Below the pieces are notes generated by a model. It saw nothing but the letters and a program-made list of their open reading frames with translations. It did not search any database and was not told the origin of the DNA. This document shows positions 43,613 through 55,760 of a stretch of 64,000 nucleotides of DNA, one piece after another. Both the position numbers and the translations under genes were made by a program. The first letter of the stretch is position 1. Each line of letters begins with the position of its first letter. Source of the DNA: Maniola hyperantus (taxonomy: Eukaryota > Arthropoda > Insecta > Lepidoptera > Nymphalidae); NCBI RefSeq assembly GCF_902806685.2, contig NC_048545.1:8791852-8855851 (forward strand), read 5' to 3'.

Positions 43613-44184
43613 ATTACTGAGGGTCGCGACTACTTTCCATTAATCACATAATGGTAGGAATTCTCTTGGGATAATAATGCGGTGGGTTCCCAGATCCTTT
43701 CGGATACAAATCACTAATAACGACATTTCTAGATTTTTACAGTTATTATCAGATGTTAGTGATAATAACCAGGACGACGACTTAACGTGTTCTCCGAGGC
43801 ACGGGGGAAACGAAAAGGCCAAATTTGGGCCTCCAAAGTCGGTCACTCATTCAGTTACCGACTTGGGTCAACGTTGCTTAACTATCGCAATCGTTGTCAT
43901 AACTAGGGCACACGTCCCTCATACCTACCTACCTACCTCGTATTATTCTTGCAGCTTTTACACGGCTCGTGGATCAAAATGATCCATCGCATTTATTGTC
44001 TGGGCCTGAGCGAAATCAGATGTAAATGATTAATGGATTAATTGGACAGGTCACAGGATGTATGAATTGAAATTAACGACATTTTTTTTATCAAGATTCA
44101 CATTATTTATGTCTTTTCAGGGTTTCATGGCAACACAAGGAACCTTTCAGGAATTTGTGTGTCGAGGTTTTTTTAATTTCATCA

Positions 44185-44410
44185 TCATCATTTCGATAGA
44201 CGTTGGGGTCCCAAGGTGCTGGAATGGTAACCTCGCACCGGAAGACGCAGTGTTGGAAGACCCCCACTAGGTGGACGGACGACATCAGACGCGTCGCAGG
44301 GAGCCGCGGTTTCAGGCGGCGCAAGACTGTGGCATGTGGAAGTCCCTACAAGAGACCTATGTCCAGCAGTGGACGTCTATCTGTTGATGATGATGATGAT
44401 GATGATCATC
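44185..44410 (+). mobile_element. RTE-type retrotransposon 3' end with (GAT)n tail
   Basis: The segment encoding a WGPKVLEW-like string, a frameshift, then RPPTRWTDDIRRVAGSRGF and a CAGCAGTGGACGTC end leads into (GAT)n. It is degenerate. Confidence 0.68.
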
Positions 44411-44880
44411 ATCATTTTAGCCTTCGGAGTTCACTGCCGTATTGGTCTGTACCCAAAGAGCATCACCACACCCGGTCCTCAGCCTCCCTCATCTAGCCAC
44501 TTCCCGCCACCCCTCTTTATTAAGTATATCGTCAGTCCAACTTGCTGGAGGCTACCCCACACTACGCTTACTTGTTCACGTTACCCTCTAGAACTTTCTG
44601 AGTTCAGTGGCCTCGCGCCTACGGACACCATGGGGTAGGTCAGTGACCTTGGTTTTCCTGGAGATCTATTCGTTTCAAATCTTAAACTTCAAAGAAGCTA
44701 CTAATATAGCCCTCTCCTAGCTCTCTCCATAGCTTGCTGAGCGATTTTAAATTAGTGGATCAAGCCTTTTGTCAGTGTCCACGTGTCAGTGCCATAAGTG
44801 AGGACGGGGAGGACACTGATTGAAGACTTTCATCTTCAGGCATTGCGGTATTGATAAAAAAACCTGCCTTAATTTTCCAA
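44400..44880 (-). mobile_element. RTE-type retrotransposon fragments, minus strand
   Basis: 44400-44600 is the reverse complement of the GRPPARWTDD / SGWMRKAEDRVW end seen at 34.6 kb. 44690-44880 gives the KVFNQCVLPVLTYG-like segment. The first piece meets the plus-strand fragment tail to tail at about 44400, so two retrotransposon ends face each other across a GAT/ATC tract. Confidence 0.6.
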
Positions 44881-45456
44881 ACGTTTGAAACATTTTTAAT
44901 TGGTACCAATTTTTAATTGCTTGGGGAACGTGCCATAATATCGAGATCAATGTATGTCAAAAACAATGTTATTATTAAAAAAATGCGCTGTTATAGGTTT
45001 TGTACAGTCGCTATAAAAGATTCAAGGTGTTACCTTTGCGCATTTACCGTGGAAAATTTATATTTCCCTCGGGGGCAACATCGAAACCGATCCAATGATA
45101 CACAATGGGCAATCGAATTATCATATCTTTATAGGCTTGAGAAAAAGCCTATATTTGCGGGCTTTTTCCCAACTACGCAAATCGTAATGGCAAAATTTGC
45201 ATATTATGTTATATATTGTTATATATCTATTATCTTTACAAATCAGTAAAATAGAGAATCTTTTTATGAGTGATGTAAATGTTTTACTCGATAGAGGCGC
45301 CTAAGATTAAAAACATTTTCCAACGAACATCGCACTCCTATTCAATCGTAATCCGCTTTAGACGCAGTCCGTTTCTACGAACATAGAAAAGTTAGAACTG
45401 ATTATAGGTACTAAAGCCTAAAGCTATCTTTACTCAAATATTATGTTATCATCAGT

Positions 45457-45617
45457 ACCTACCCTCATTATAAATGCGAAAGTGTGTTTGTTTGTTCGTT
45501 TGTTGGTTGGAAAATTTTCTCGTGGTACGCATGTTAGCCTAACTGGAAAATCAAAGAGTTCCCACGGGATTTTTAAAAACCTAATTCAACACGGACGAAG
45601 TCGCGGGCATCAGCTAG
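45457..45617 (+). mobile_element. Mini-Helitron, first family, internally deleted
   Basis: CATTATAAATGCGAAAGTGT start, TTTGTTTG run, GGACGAAGTCGCGGGCATCA and CTAG|T end at 45614-45617. Confidence 0.75.
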
Positions 45618-45896
45618 TGAATAATAATTGTTCAGAGTTATCACGCAAGTTTCATTTTGACAAACGGACTGAGTCTAGAGAGAGTAATGATTGACAGGAG
45701 TTCGGAAACCGACGATGTTCGTGGAAACATGTTGTTACTACTTACGAAGCGCGCATCTAGAGAAACATTTATATCACTGCTGGTTTTTTTTTATTATCTT
45801 TATTTATTTTTTACAGAGCTTTTCAATACTTATAATAAAACTGTAACAGGTCAAATTCTGTACATTGAAGATATTTTGAAAATTTTTTTTCGAGGG

Positions 45897-45965
45897 CACT
45901 CTATAATCGATACTGAACCCAAAACTGTAATTTTTTTCATTTTTGTCTGTCTGTCTGTCTGTCTA

Positions 45966-45998
<33 letters not shown>

Positions 45999-46147
45999 AT
46001 CACGGCCGCGCATCACGCTGAAACTACTGAATGGATTCCAATGAAACTTGGTACGATTTGAGGTCATACTATGAGGAAGAATATAGGATACTTTTTATCC
46101 CGAAATTCAGCATGGTTCCCGTAGGAGAGGGGACGAAAGTTAAAATG
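45897..46147 (+). mobile_element. Helitron-like fragment with (CTGT)n tract
   Basis: GATACTGAACCCAAAACTGT, a CTGT run at 45945-45998, then TCACGGCCGCGCATCACGCT and AACTACTGAATGGATTCCAA. It stops at the retrotransposon tail and may be the left half of the Helitron-like sequence found beyond that insertion. Confidence 0.55.
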
Positions 46148-46193
46148 TATTCTTCTTCTTCTCAATCGTTCACTCTTGACAGAGTGGTCGTGG

Positions 46194-47946
46194 CTATGAA
46201 TTCTTCACTGCTGCTCGTGCGATCTCCCTCCAGCGACTTCTATTGGTGGCATTATGTGCACACACGGAGACAGGTGTGCTTGTTGCAGAGCGGATTAAGT
46301 CCGTCCACCTAGTTGGGGAACGCCCACGCGGACGTGTGCCCTCCACTCGACCTTGTACCACGAGGTGTTCGATGGTACCACTCTTCCTTGTAATGTGCCC
46401 AAAGAACTTGAGGATTCGCAATTGTACAAGTGACGAAAGCCTCTGATTTATTTTTAGTTCTTTGAGGATGGAGACGTTTGTACGATGTGCGGTCCATTTT
46501 ATTCTTAAGAGGCGTCTCCAGCACCACATTTCCAGAGCGTCAATCTTCCGCCGGTCGGTTTGTCTTAGGGTCCACGTCTCAGCCGCGTATAGAAAGATCG
46601 GAAAGACAAGACATTTCATTAGGCGAACTTTGGTACTTTTTGTAATTCTTTTGTCTCTCCAGATCTTCGACAACTTCTCGACGCTGTGCCGTGACTAGAG
46701 CAGCCGCTCTAGTCACGGCACAGCGTCTTTTGATTTCGGTCTCACAATTCCCGTTATTAGTGATAGTGGAACCAAGGTAGATGTAGTTAGGAACCACCTC
46801 ACAGTTATTGATTTGAGTTATCTCAGGTCGGTTATTAGTTTTCCTATCGACTATCATAAACTTTGTTTTGTCACGATTGATTGCAAGTCCAAAATCAAGG
46901 CTAGCATCCTCAAGGCGTTTGAGGAATTCCCCTATATCCTTCTTAGATGATGCGAGAAGAGTGGTATCATCAGCGTATCGAAGGTTTGTAATAACTTGTC
47001 CCCCTATTGAAACACCTTTCGTCCATTTATCGAGCACAATCCGCATTATATATTCAGTATAGATGTTAAAGAGTAGTGGTGATAGAATACAGCCTTGCCG
47101 AACTCCAGCTTGCGTCTTTAAAATTGCCGAATCCATTCCATCTACCCGAACAATCGCAGTTCCATCTTCATATAGTCTCCTTATTAGGTATACGAGGTGT
47201 TCAGGAACGCCCATTTCCAGCAGTACTGGCCATAGCTTGCACCACTTAACCGTGTCAAAGGCCTTACGGAAATCAACGAAGCAAATGAAGAGTGGTGAGT
47301 TGAACTCCCTGGCTTTTTCTATGAGTTGCCTTAATACCAGTATTTGCTACCGAGTCCCTTTTCCTTTGACAAATCCAGCTTGTTCTGGTGCAATTTCACG
47401 ATTCAAGTATGCTTGTAGTCTGGTATTCAGAATGTGGAGAAGTACTTTACTCGCATGAGATATAAGTGAGATCAATCTGTAGTTATTGCACTTTTTGGTT
47501 GATCCTTTTTTATGAAGAGGTATAAACACAGTTTGTGTCCAGTCGCTTGGCCAGTCACCAGAGTGCCAGATTCGAGTGCAAATGGTATGCAATATATCCA
47601 CTCCAACTTCACCCATTGCTTTAATGATTTCAATGGGGATCTCATCTATTCCCAATGCTTTGCCACATTTAAGATGTTTTATAGCGGCTCGTACCTCATC
47701 TTTAAGGATGGAAGGTTCTCTGTCGTTAATTGTGAGAGGTGGAACTACATTGGCCGTCGCGGTTTGGTTTGCAAACAAAGATGTACAGTATTCTTCCCAT
47801 ACCTTCACAATCAGCTTTATTTCGGTAACCGTGGTGCCAGCTGCGTTCTCAATTGCCCAGCTCTTCGGCTTAAATTTACGAGTGAGAGTGTTTATAAAAT
47901 GTATACTGAGTTGTAATTCATTAACGCGTAGTCCGATTTCATTCAT
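46194..47946 (-). pseudogene. RTE reverse transcriptase, inactivated
   Basis: Three minus-strand blocks form one RTE-clade reverse transcriptase. 47946-47350 carries the N-terminal RT part (NYRLISLISHASKVLLHI, APEQAGFVKGKGTR). 47346-46675 carries FVDFRKAFDTVKW, AGVRQGCILSPLLFNIYTEY and the catalytic YADD box. 46673-46194 carries ALEMWCWRRLLRIKWTAHRT and the C-terminal region typical of RTE/BovB. The first two blocks share a frame and are split only by a TAG at 47347-47349, where relatives usually have Glu or Asp. The second and third are in different frames, and the shift lies at or beside a perfect 21-bp inverted repeat at 46681-46726. The 5' end is missing, so it is dead. Confidence 0.85.
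46681..46726. repeat. Perfect 21-bp inverted repeat inside the RTE pseudogene
   Basis: Arm 46681-46701 (ACGCTGTGCCGTGACTAGAG + C) and its exact complement at 46706-46726 are separated by 4 nt. The reading frame changes next to it. Confidence 0.9.
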
Positions 47947-48012
47947 TCTTTTTTTGTTAGAAAGGGGATATTTTAAAAATTGTTCCGTAAATATTTCAAG
48001 GTCATTGGTTTT

Positions 48013-48527
48013 TAACCGACTGTCAAAAAGGAGGTGGTTCTTTTTTCTACATCGATTTTTTCGAGGTTTCTGGACCGATTTGCAATTTTTTTTTTTAAGT
48101 CAACAAAAAAAGTTTTCGTTTTGGTCACATAAAAAAATCTGGATTCCTTAATCCTGATGCTGCAGGGTTACTGCCCGCCTGAGTTATCAAGATTCAGGAA
48201 GTGTTCATAGTGAATTCATATTGTAGGTACCAAGCAACGACTTTATTCTCAGACTTCAAGTCTCAACTCCTCAACCCTCATGATGTAGGGTACAGCACTC
48301 CTAAACTATAATGTAACATGAACTGCGGATGATGCAAAATTATTTTAGGTACCAAGCATAGGCTACATCATTGAACTTCGGATCCTAACTCCTCAATCCT
48401 GATGCTGCAAAGTACTGAAGTCCTAAATCGTGGGGATTTTAGGATTTTGTGATAGTGAATTGATATTTAAAAAAAAAAAAAATTTGAATCGACTGTTAGG
48501 CGGAACGAAGTTCGCCGGGTCAGCTAG
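48013..48527 (+). mobile_element. Helitron-like element, 3' part
   Basis: AACCGACTGTCAAAAAGGAG body and GGCGGAACGAAGTTCGCCGG hairpin, ending GTCAGCTAG|T at 48524-48527. The 5' end is not resolved because the RTE element lies directly upstream. Confidence 0.6.
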
Positions 48528-48662
48528 TATACAATATGTATATGACAACCCTATCGTACCTTATAACAATATAGTCTAACTCAATTAACAATTATTAACA
48601 AAATCAAATTATACCGCTAATACGTTAGATATAGTCTCTGTGTAGGTATACTGATGATAATA

Positions 48663-48725
48663 CGCAGAGAATCTTTCAGCTTTAAAAAAAATAACGAATG
48701 TCTTGCTCGCGCTGGTTCTCTCTCT
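48663..48725. repeat. Fold-back element arm remnant
   Basis: GAGAATCTTTCAGCTTTAAA and AACGAATGTCTTGCTCGCGC match one arm of the 23.3 kb fold-back element. Confidence 0.45.
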
Positions 48726-49254
48726 AGTTATTTTACATCTGTCATTTTTATCTCTGTAATATAAATTACGAAGGTGGGCTGAGAAGCCTAATGTAAAAAA
48801 TTAATATGTAGGTACTTTGTAGAATTAGTCGTTTTGTAGATTATGATCTTTTTGTGTAACTTAGACATCTTTAAGAGTTCTGTAAAAGTCCAAAATTAAC
48901 GACTATCACAGAACAGTTCGGAATTTACCATTACGACTTAGTAAATCGTAAGATTTACTGCAAATTGCTAGGATTTACCATAGTTCGGGCTTTTACAGTG
49001 CAAACCTATAGATATAAGCTGAGTTACTCTGCTTATGTCTATTCGACCGGTAAATATAAAGGCTTCTGGAAAAATGTTCGCATATTGACTCAGCATTTTT
49101 CACAGTTTTGCATATTTAAGCTTTTATTTAAAGATTCAAGAATAGTGCTCCGTTTAAAAGATTAAACATCAAAGGCCTAAGTTTCTTTGCAAGGGAGCTT
49201 ACTACCTACTCTCGGATTTGAAATAAATAAATTCAGAACATGCGAAAGCCAAAA

Positions 49255-49613
49255 TAAAAAACCGGCCAAGTGCGAGTCAGGCTCGCGCAATGAGGGTTCC
49301 GTACTACAGTCGTATTTTTTCGACATTTTGCACGATAATTCAAAAACTATGATGCATAAAAATAAATAAAAATCTGTTTTAGAATGTACAGGTGAAGACC
49401 TTACATATGATACCCCACTTGATATAGTCACTCACTTCGAAAGTTGAAAATACTAATTATTAGTTCATGACCACAATTAAATTTTTTTTGTGTGATCTAA
49501 CCCTAAATTCACGATTTTCAGATTTTTCCCCAAATTTCAGCTATAAGATCTACCTACCTGCCAAATTTCATGATTTTAGGTCAACGGGAAGTACCCTGTA
49601 GGTTTCTTGACAG

Positions 49614-49644
<31 letters not shown>

Positions 49645-49698
49645 ACAAAGTGATCCTATAAGGGTTCCGTTTTTCCTTTTGAGGTACGGAACCCTAAA
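49255..49698 (-). repeat. AGGGTTCCGTACC-family repeat, full length
   Basis: AAACCGGCCAAGTGCGAGTC at the left end and TTTTGAGGTACGGAACCCTA at the right, with a GACA run near the latter. Confidence 0.82.
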
Positions 49699-49719
49699 AT
49701 GAGAAAAATATGGTGAAGT

Positions 49720-50880
49720 TGAAGAATTTCGATTACCTATTTTAATACTTACCTTACCTTACCTACCGGCATTCAGGTTAATAGGTAGGTAGCAATATTT
49801 TATTAACTAAGTAGCATTCTTTGATTTCATCAAGTAGGAAGGTTTACCTGTTACCCTTATATGTATATACTTATACAATCTTTAGGTATACCTACTTATT
49901 GCACGTGGGTATGTATTAAATGAATATAAGTTTTCGTAAATTTTAATTATTGGCAAAATTGTAGCTTAAAATGGTGCAATTTGTACCCTTTCTTAGGATT
50001 GTTAGCCTAAAGGGGCTTCTTGAGTATGATATGATAATTCGATGGCCCATTCGATGTTATTGGGTCAGCTTCGATCTCAAGGGAAATATAAATTTTCAGA
50101 CCCAACCTTGTAATCTTTGCAAAAAAAATTAAGATCATAATGGCGAAGAGATGCCTTTTCGAGTTTGGATTTCGACAAATATATTTCATAAAGTATTTCT
50201 CATTTATTTATCTAAACTGGTTTGTATATTTAAAAAGGATATTCTTGTACCCTGTATCTACTTAGGTACTATAACATACAATATTATTAACTTGAATTCA
50301 ATACATCTTAGGCCGCTTGGCTGGTCTCTATCCATTAATCATTTACATCTGATTTCACTAAGCTTCACCAATAAAATCGACGGTAGGTACAGTATATTAT
50401 TACAATGTACAGTACATTTTATAGTAAAAATGCGAATTTATATCGTAATTCATGGGTGCTCTTCATTATTCATATAAGTAAGTCTTTGTTTCTACTACCT
50501 ATTAAGATTACAATTAATTGGGGGGATAAGATTAAATTTTAAATACTTTCAACATCGCGGCAATTTAATCGCGTTTCAAAAGCTTACAGATTATGAGTGA
50601 ACTTTTAACACCGCAAATTACAAATTTTTATTTATTTAATATATAATTTTTATCTGTAATGGATTCTGTGACGTAGTAGGCATAAAGACGGATTCATGCT
50701 AGACCGCTCACAACTTGGCAATTACTGTCAATAATTGAATTATTATTATGATAATATTTTAATTTATTAAACAGTACAGCACGGTCTTACGCTAATTCGC
50801 CTTAATGATAGTGCATTGAATAATTGTTTCTCTGTTGTCATACCTGGTTTTAAACCAAAAAGCAAGTTAAATGGAACTCT
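49720..50880. other. No gene recognised
   Basis: AT-rich; short frames at 50007-50189 and 50151-50477 overlap on opposite strands and show no motif. Confidence 0.5.
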
Positions 50881-50885
50881 TTATA

Positions 50886-51000
50886 TTTCAGCAAATAAAA
50901 CTGCCAGTCATTAGACAGCGGTAGAAATGTTCACACCAATTGTCTTAGCTCAAAAAAACGGGTCCGGAACCTAATGACCCGTCGCCGTTCATCAATCAAT
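50886..51000 (+). repeat. Clustered ~100-bp repeat, copy 1
   Basis: AATAAAACTGCCAGTCATTA, GACAGCGG and AACCTAATGACCCGTCG. Related copies lie at 51430, 54707, 57582 and 58290. Confidence 0.6.
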
Positions 51001-51429
51001 CTTCTTTCTCTTTCTTTTTCAAATAAAGTTAAGTAAACAGCTTATAACTTAGCTTCTCTGTGAAAAACCATAATATTGTTGATTATTCAACAATATTATG
51101 TTTTGTTTGAGACCATACTCTCCACATATTATTATAAAGTAAGGTAGAAATTAAGTCCTGAAAGTATAGAGTTACTGAATATAAAGAGTCGTATTTTACC
51201 TACTCAATATGATATCAATATTATACAATTATTATGATAAATCTTTGTATATGAAAGGCATTTTTATGTCCAGACCATGTGATTGTTTAGGCTGCCCTAC
51301 AATATATATTTTTGTATTAGTAACTCAAAATAAACATAAATAGAAAGTCACGCATCACTGTGAAAAGCGTATTTTTCTATTTTATTATATAATCAGTAAA
51401 CGATTCAGAATGCCGACTATTCATTTGTA

Positions 51430-51570
51430 AAATAAAACTGCCAGTCATTAGACAACGGTTGAAATGGTCGTTACAAATTGTCTTTGCTCGAAAAACGGGT
51501 CCAGAACCTAATGACCCGTCGGGCGGTCATCAATCAATCCGTTGGGCCCAATTCGACTTTTTAGTGGCAA
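51430..51570 (+). repeat. Clustered ~100-bp repeat, copy 2
   Basis: AATAAAACTGCCAGTCATTA, GACAACGGTTGAAATGGTCG, AACCTAATGACCCGTCGGGC, then CAATTCGACTTTTTAGTGGC. Confidence 0.6.
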
Positions 51571-53320
51571 AAAAGGTAATACATCTCAATTTAAATACAT
51601 TGGTTACTTAGAAAATTTCCCTTTCTTTAATTTTTATGGCCCGCTAACAATCAGAAGTGAAGTTTTTTGGGCAGAAAAAAGATTTAGTAGAACCAAATGA
51701 ATGAAAATCGTGATTACACAATTTTAATTTATTTATATATTTTTTATATATTTTTGACGGTCATAAAATTGTTCGTCTGATATTTTGTTTGTTTGTTAGA
51801 AATTACTGAATTAATTGCGGTGAAGCTTTCGCGAATCAAAACCATGATAATAGTCAGGTTTTCCAGTACCTAAATTAAGTAGGTATAGGTACTGCTGTAA
51901 CTGTGCCCGAATACCTAGTCTCAGCAACTAATTACCTACTAACCATAATATGACAAACCTATAGTGTTTATTATATAGGTACCTATTTGCATCAATAACA
52001 TTAACATACTAACTTTCGTACTAAAAAAATATGCTCCAAACTTTCGAATAAGTACGTTATTTATTCTATAAAAAGTGTCGCAGTTTGCAAATTATACATA
52101 TGCAAACAACACAAGTAATGCATGCAATGCAGTACCTTATAACAAACTTTGCTATTGAGTTGTTCCAATGATATATTTGTATAGGAGAAGTTGTAACAGT
52201 GACAGTTTGATATTAATGTAGATACCGTCCCGGGGAGATATGAACACCATTTTGTTCAACTATTGTGCCTTTATGAAGTTGTCTATGGTGACTAAATACA
52301 AATAGCACTGAAAAAAACTGGTGGCCAACGCAAAATGAAACCAGATTAAAGTTGTAGATCATAATATCCGTAAGGCTAAAACAATCCGAAAACCATTTGA
52401 ATAATTTCTACATTTGTATTGTATGAATTTAAAAATATCAGGTTAGCTCAAATGTAAATGATTTATGATATATTTTATCAACCTAAAAGCTAAAAACATT
52501 TTTATAGCTACAAAAGAAAATCTTTGGACCTTTATGTATTTCCACATTTTATGTGGATAATTGAGCAGCCTTCATTATTATTTATTTGTATACTTGTTTG
52601 TGTACCTTTAACGTACCAAATACATTTCTTTTTATGCCGTTTTTATTAGCCGTAGAAGCCGTTTGCCACATGTGGCACCGGCTATTCACATTGATAGTAG
52701 CGTGCGGTAACCTACACAAGGGTCAAGTGTAAATAGGCCGCCATTTCGTTGTGGTACTTTAGTTACTATTGTGTAGTATATATTTTTAAGAAAGAACTAA
52801 AATAAATAAATAATAATTTATTTATTTATAACTCAGTACAGTTAATTTCTCTGGAATCCTTATAGTCACTTCAGAAAAACTGTAGAAGTTTTTCCACCGG
52901 CATGCAATTTTCTTAATACTTTTTCACCTGCCAACTATGTACAAAAAGTGTTCTAGGTACTACATACTATTACATACTATCTAATCGAATTCGATAATTT
53001 ACTCAGTTTTACGACTTAAGTGAAACAAGCTAGTTGAACAAGGAAAGCTCTTCAGTGCACGCCTCTTTGTTATATTTCTAATACATATTTTAGTTAAGCG
53101 TAGCCAGTGTGACTGTTATTGAGTATATTTTATGTTTCTTCGGTGCCTTTTATTCATAGGCAATGGCTTTATACGAGCTAAAGTGCCACATAAATTTTAT
53201 ATTATTACGTTTTCAGCAACACATATTCAAATATTAAAATGTTATTTATACGTGTACCTGCTTATATTTCACCAAGTCTTCTCTGACATGATATTGTGTT
53301 TGGTATTAAACTAAGGCTTT
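51571..53320. other. No gene recognised
   Basis: AT-rich. A short palindrome TGCCACATGTGGCA lies at about 52665. Confidence 0.5.
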
Positions 53321-53329
53321 AGATGTACG

Positions 53330-53525
53330 GTCCGTCACTCACACCTCCTCGGGTTGGTTGGCGTGCTGTGGTTCCGGCATGCCTCTACCGGTGTTTGGGG
53401 GCCCGTAGTGTCCCAGTGGTAGGCCTGCTGCGGCGGACATCCGCTGGCGGATCAACGAGGCGTTGTCGGTCCCTTGTGATCCGTCGATAGCGGAGCGTTA
53501 TGGTGGCAACTCTCTGCCAGACACC
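53330..53525. other. GC-rich non-coding island of unknown origin
   Basis: GGCGTGCTGTGGTTCCGGCA, CCTGCTGCGGCGGACATCCG and GTGATCCGTCGATAGCGGAG are far above the local GC level. No frame is long. Probably a retrotransposon 3' UTR, but not recognised. Confidence 0.4.
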
Positions 53526-53559
53526 TTTAAATTTTAATAAATCATAAACGTTTAAGGGT

Positions 53560-53813
53560 GTCAGGCGGGGGTTCCCACGACACTAAGTGTCTGGCAATTC
53601 ATGACGTGATTTCTAATACTACTCCGAAGAAAATATAAAAAAAATAGGCTTTATACTTTGACGTAAGCTTTTTTTTACCTTTATTACCTGTTTTTTCCCA
53701 AAGCCACCATGATCCAAACAAACGTTCCTCCCAGTGTTGGGGACAATGCGCAGAGAAACTTTCAGGTTTTATAAAATAAGGAAGGTCTGACACGCGCTGG
53801 CTCTTTCTCTATC
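53560..53813. mobile_element. Fold-back element, right part (relative of the 23.3 kb copy)
   Basis: GTCTGGCAATTCATGACGTG ... GTGTTGGGGACAATGCGCAG and AAATAAGGAAGGTCTGACAC match the 23.3 kb element; the left arm is lost. Confidence 0.65.
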
Positions 53814-54189
53814 AAGAGTATCTTATTTGATACAGATAACGATATTATTGACAGGTCCAAAGGTCCAAGAGCTTTAAAAACTTGTATAGGTACTTACCTA
53901 GTTCCCTACCGGTCTCTAGGTCTAGCAATAAGTATCTATGACATATCTGTATCTGCTTTTGACGTAATGTGGGTACAATTCATCACGCGTCCTCCAGTGA
54001 AGGAAACCCATCGAGAGAAAACTTTCATATCTCTAGGGAAATTCAAGATATTGTGTAATATGCCAACCTCTAGTGAAATGTTGTTACACTTGAGTTGGTC
54101 TCAACTCCGTGTATGACCTTCCTTAGATGGAACAAAAGTATAAGAGAGACACAATTTTCAAAGTTGGGCCATTTACCTACGTAGTAGGT

Positions 54190-54348
54190 ATATTACGCAA
54201 CAGGTTGAGATGGCAATCGGGGAGGGAACGCCCCATACACCCGCACAGCACCCGTGCTAACCTGGTGCGGGATAATGTGGGTAACATGCGGGTGTGTGGG
54301 GCGGCCCCCCGCCTCATACCCCGATTGCCATCGCAACCTGTCGCGGAC
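54190..54348. mobile_element. GC-rich fold-back MITE, complete
   Basis: TTACGCAACAGGTTGAGATG to CCATCGCAACCTGTCGCGGA. Confidence 0.78.
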
Positions 54349-54706
54349 TTGGACTTGGCACTCTTCGTTCACTCTTCTAGCAACAGAAGGTAGGTGTATA
54401 CCGTATATTACATGTATTTTATCTTTTCGACTATTTTTCACTATCTGCCACCTTAGCTAAAAGTAGGTATTGTTATTTTGAAAATAGTTTATATTAGAGA
54501 AATTAAGTTACTATAAATTATAATGTTAATATTTAACGTACTTAATAAAGCTGTATTAAAAGCGGGTGTTTAACTTGTAGTGTCCTTTAAACAAACACTA
54601 AACAATTTTCAAACAAAAATCTGTTGCTAGAATGTTATTCACATAAAAAATGTGAAGTTCAAACAAGAAAAACGTTTACTAGAATGCTAGCTGTCCCTTT
54701 AGTAAA

Positions 54707-54770
54707 TCAACCTGCCAGTCACTAGCGGTCGAAACGTTCGTTCCAACGCAGTGTTTAAACCCTGTTAACT
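54707..54770 (+). repeat. Clustered ~100-bp repeat, copy 3 (partial)
   Basis: ACCTGCCAGTCACTAGCGGT, CGAAACGTTCGTTCCAACGC. Confidence 0.5.
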
Positions 54771-55429
54771 CGTAATTTGTTATCGTTTGTCAAACTTTTA
54801 AGGTATGGTTAAAAAAGTTTAGGTGTTAGCTTTCATTTAATTGTTTTAGTTTTGCATCAATAATAATTATCGAATTTGACCAATGTCCAGCAGTGGACTA
54901 AAACTCAAAAGTTCAAGATGTTGTGATGTTGTAAGAATCATTAAAATCGACGCGTTTTCTCTCTAGGGCACCACAAAGAAACATAAGTATTTAAGGATAT
55001 GGGTACATAGACGGGTAAAAAGTTTAGGTTAGTAACAAAGAGGGTATCCTCTTTGTTAACTCCTCATCCTCCTAATCCTCTTTGTTTCTTACTTAAAATG
55101 TGGAAAAACGTCAAGTCAATATGCCAGCATTTTGTCTGATCTTTATTTGCCGGGCAAATGAACATGGGCACTTTAAATCAGCTTATATAAAAATATGTTC
55201 TCAAAGACTTTTTCTAGTTCGCTGATCCATGGTTCACGGGCATTTTTAAAAGAACACATATCTAACACTTATCTCATGGTCATTATCTAGCAATATACTA
55301 TACCTACCTAGGTAGTAGGTTAAATAGGAATTTCGTTTTTCGTTTTTTAAAGAAATGCGGTTTTGTGAAACCTACTTGAGGCAATTTCGGAAAGTTTGTT
55401 CTCTAAACTTGACAACACACGGCACCAAA

Positions 55430-55635
55430 TCTGTACTAATACTAAATGCGACAGTGTGTCTGTGTGTGTGTCTGTTATCTTTTCAAGGCTCTTTATTTTA
55501 ACCGATTTCGATAAAATTTAGTAAAGCTAATGAAGCTCGCAATCCAGAAACGAATATAGATTACTTTTATCCCGGAAAAACAAAGAGTTCCAATGGGATT
55601 TTTAAAAACCTAAGTCGAAGATGCGAGCTTCATCA
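55430..55635 (+). mobile_element. Mini-Helitron, first family, decayed 3' end
   Basis: A|TCTGTACTAATACTAAATGC start, CTGTGTG run, TTTAACCGATTTCGATAAAA. The hairpin end is degraded to GATGCGAGCTTCATC. Confidence 0.6.
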
Positions 55636-55760
55636 TTGTCCCTTATAAGTTCACAACGTCTAAAAAATCCTTAAAAGTATGAAGAACTAATTGGTGCCCT
55701 CGTTGATTTACGTTTTGTTCATCTTACAAATTAACAATTTTGACCATCAGCAAGCGTAAC

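Larger units (their letters stand above)
46148..48012 (-). mobile_element. 5'-truncated RTE/BovB-like non-LTR retrotransposon
   Basis: On the minus strand the element reads from about 48012 to an AGAAGAAGAAGAA tail at about 46148. It encodes the reverse transcriptase region and the RTE-type C-terminal part, but no endonuclease, as expected from 5' truncation during insertion. It sits between Helitron-like sequence on both sides (45897-46147 and 48013-48527). Confidence 0.85.

Noticed and set aside
44336..44496. Asp/His-rich frame
   Set aside because: It is a translation of the (GAT)n/(ATC)n tract between two retrotransposon ends.
45443..46061. Frames containing CLSVCLSV-type repeats
   Set aside because: Translations of the (CTGT)n microsatellite inside Helitron-like elements.
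46868..48151. Plus-strand frames opposite the RTE reverse transcriptase
   Set aside because: Shadows of the minus-strand RT coding sequence with no motif of their own.
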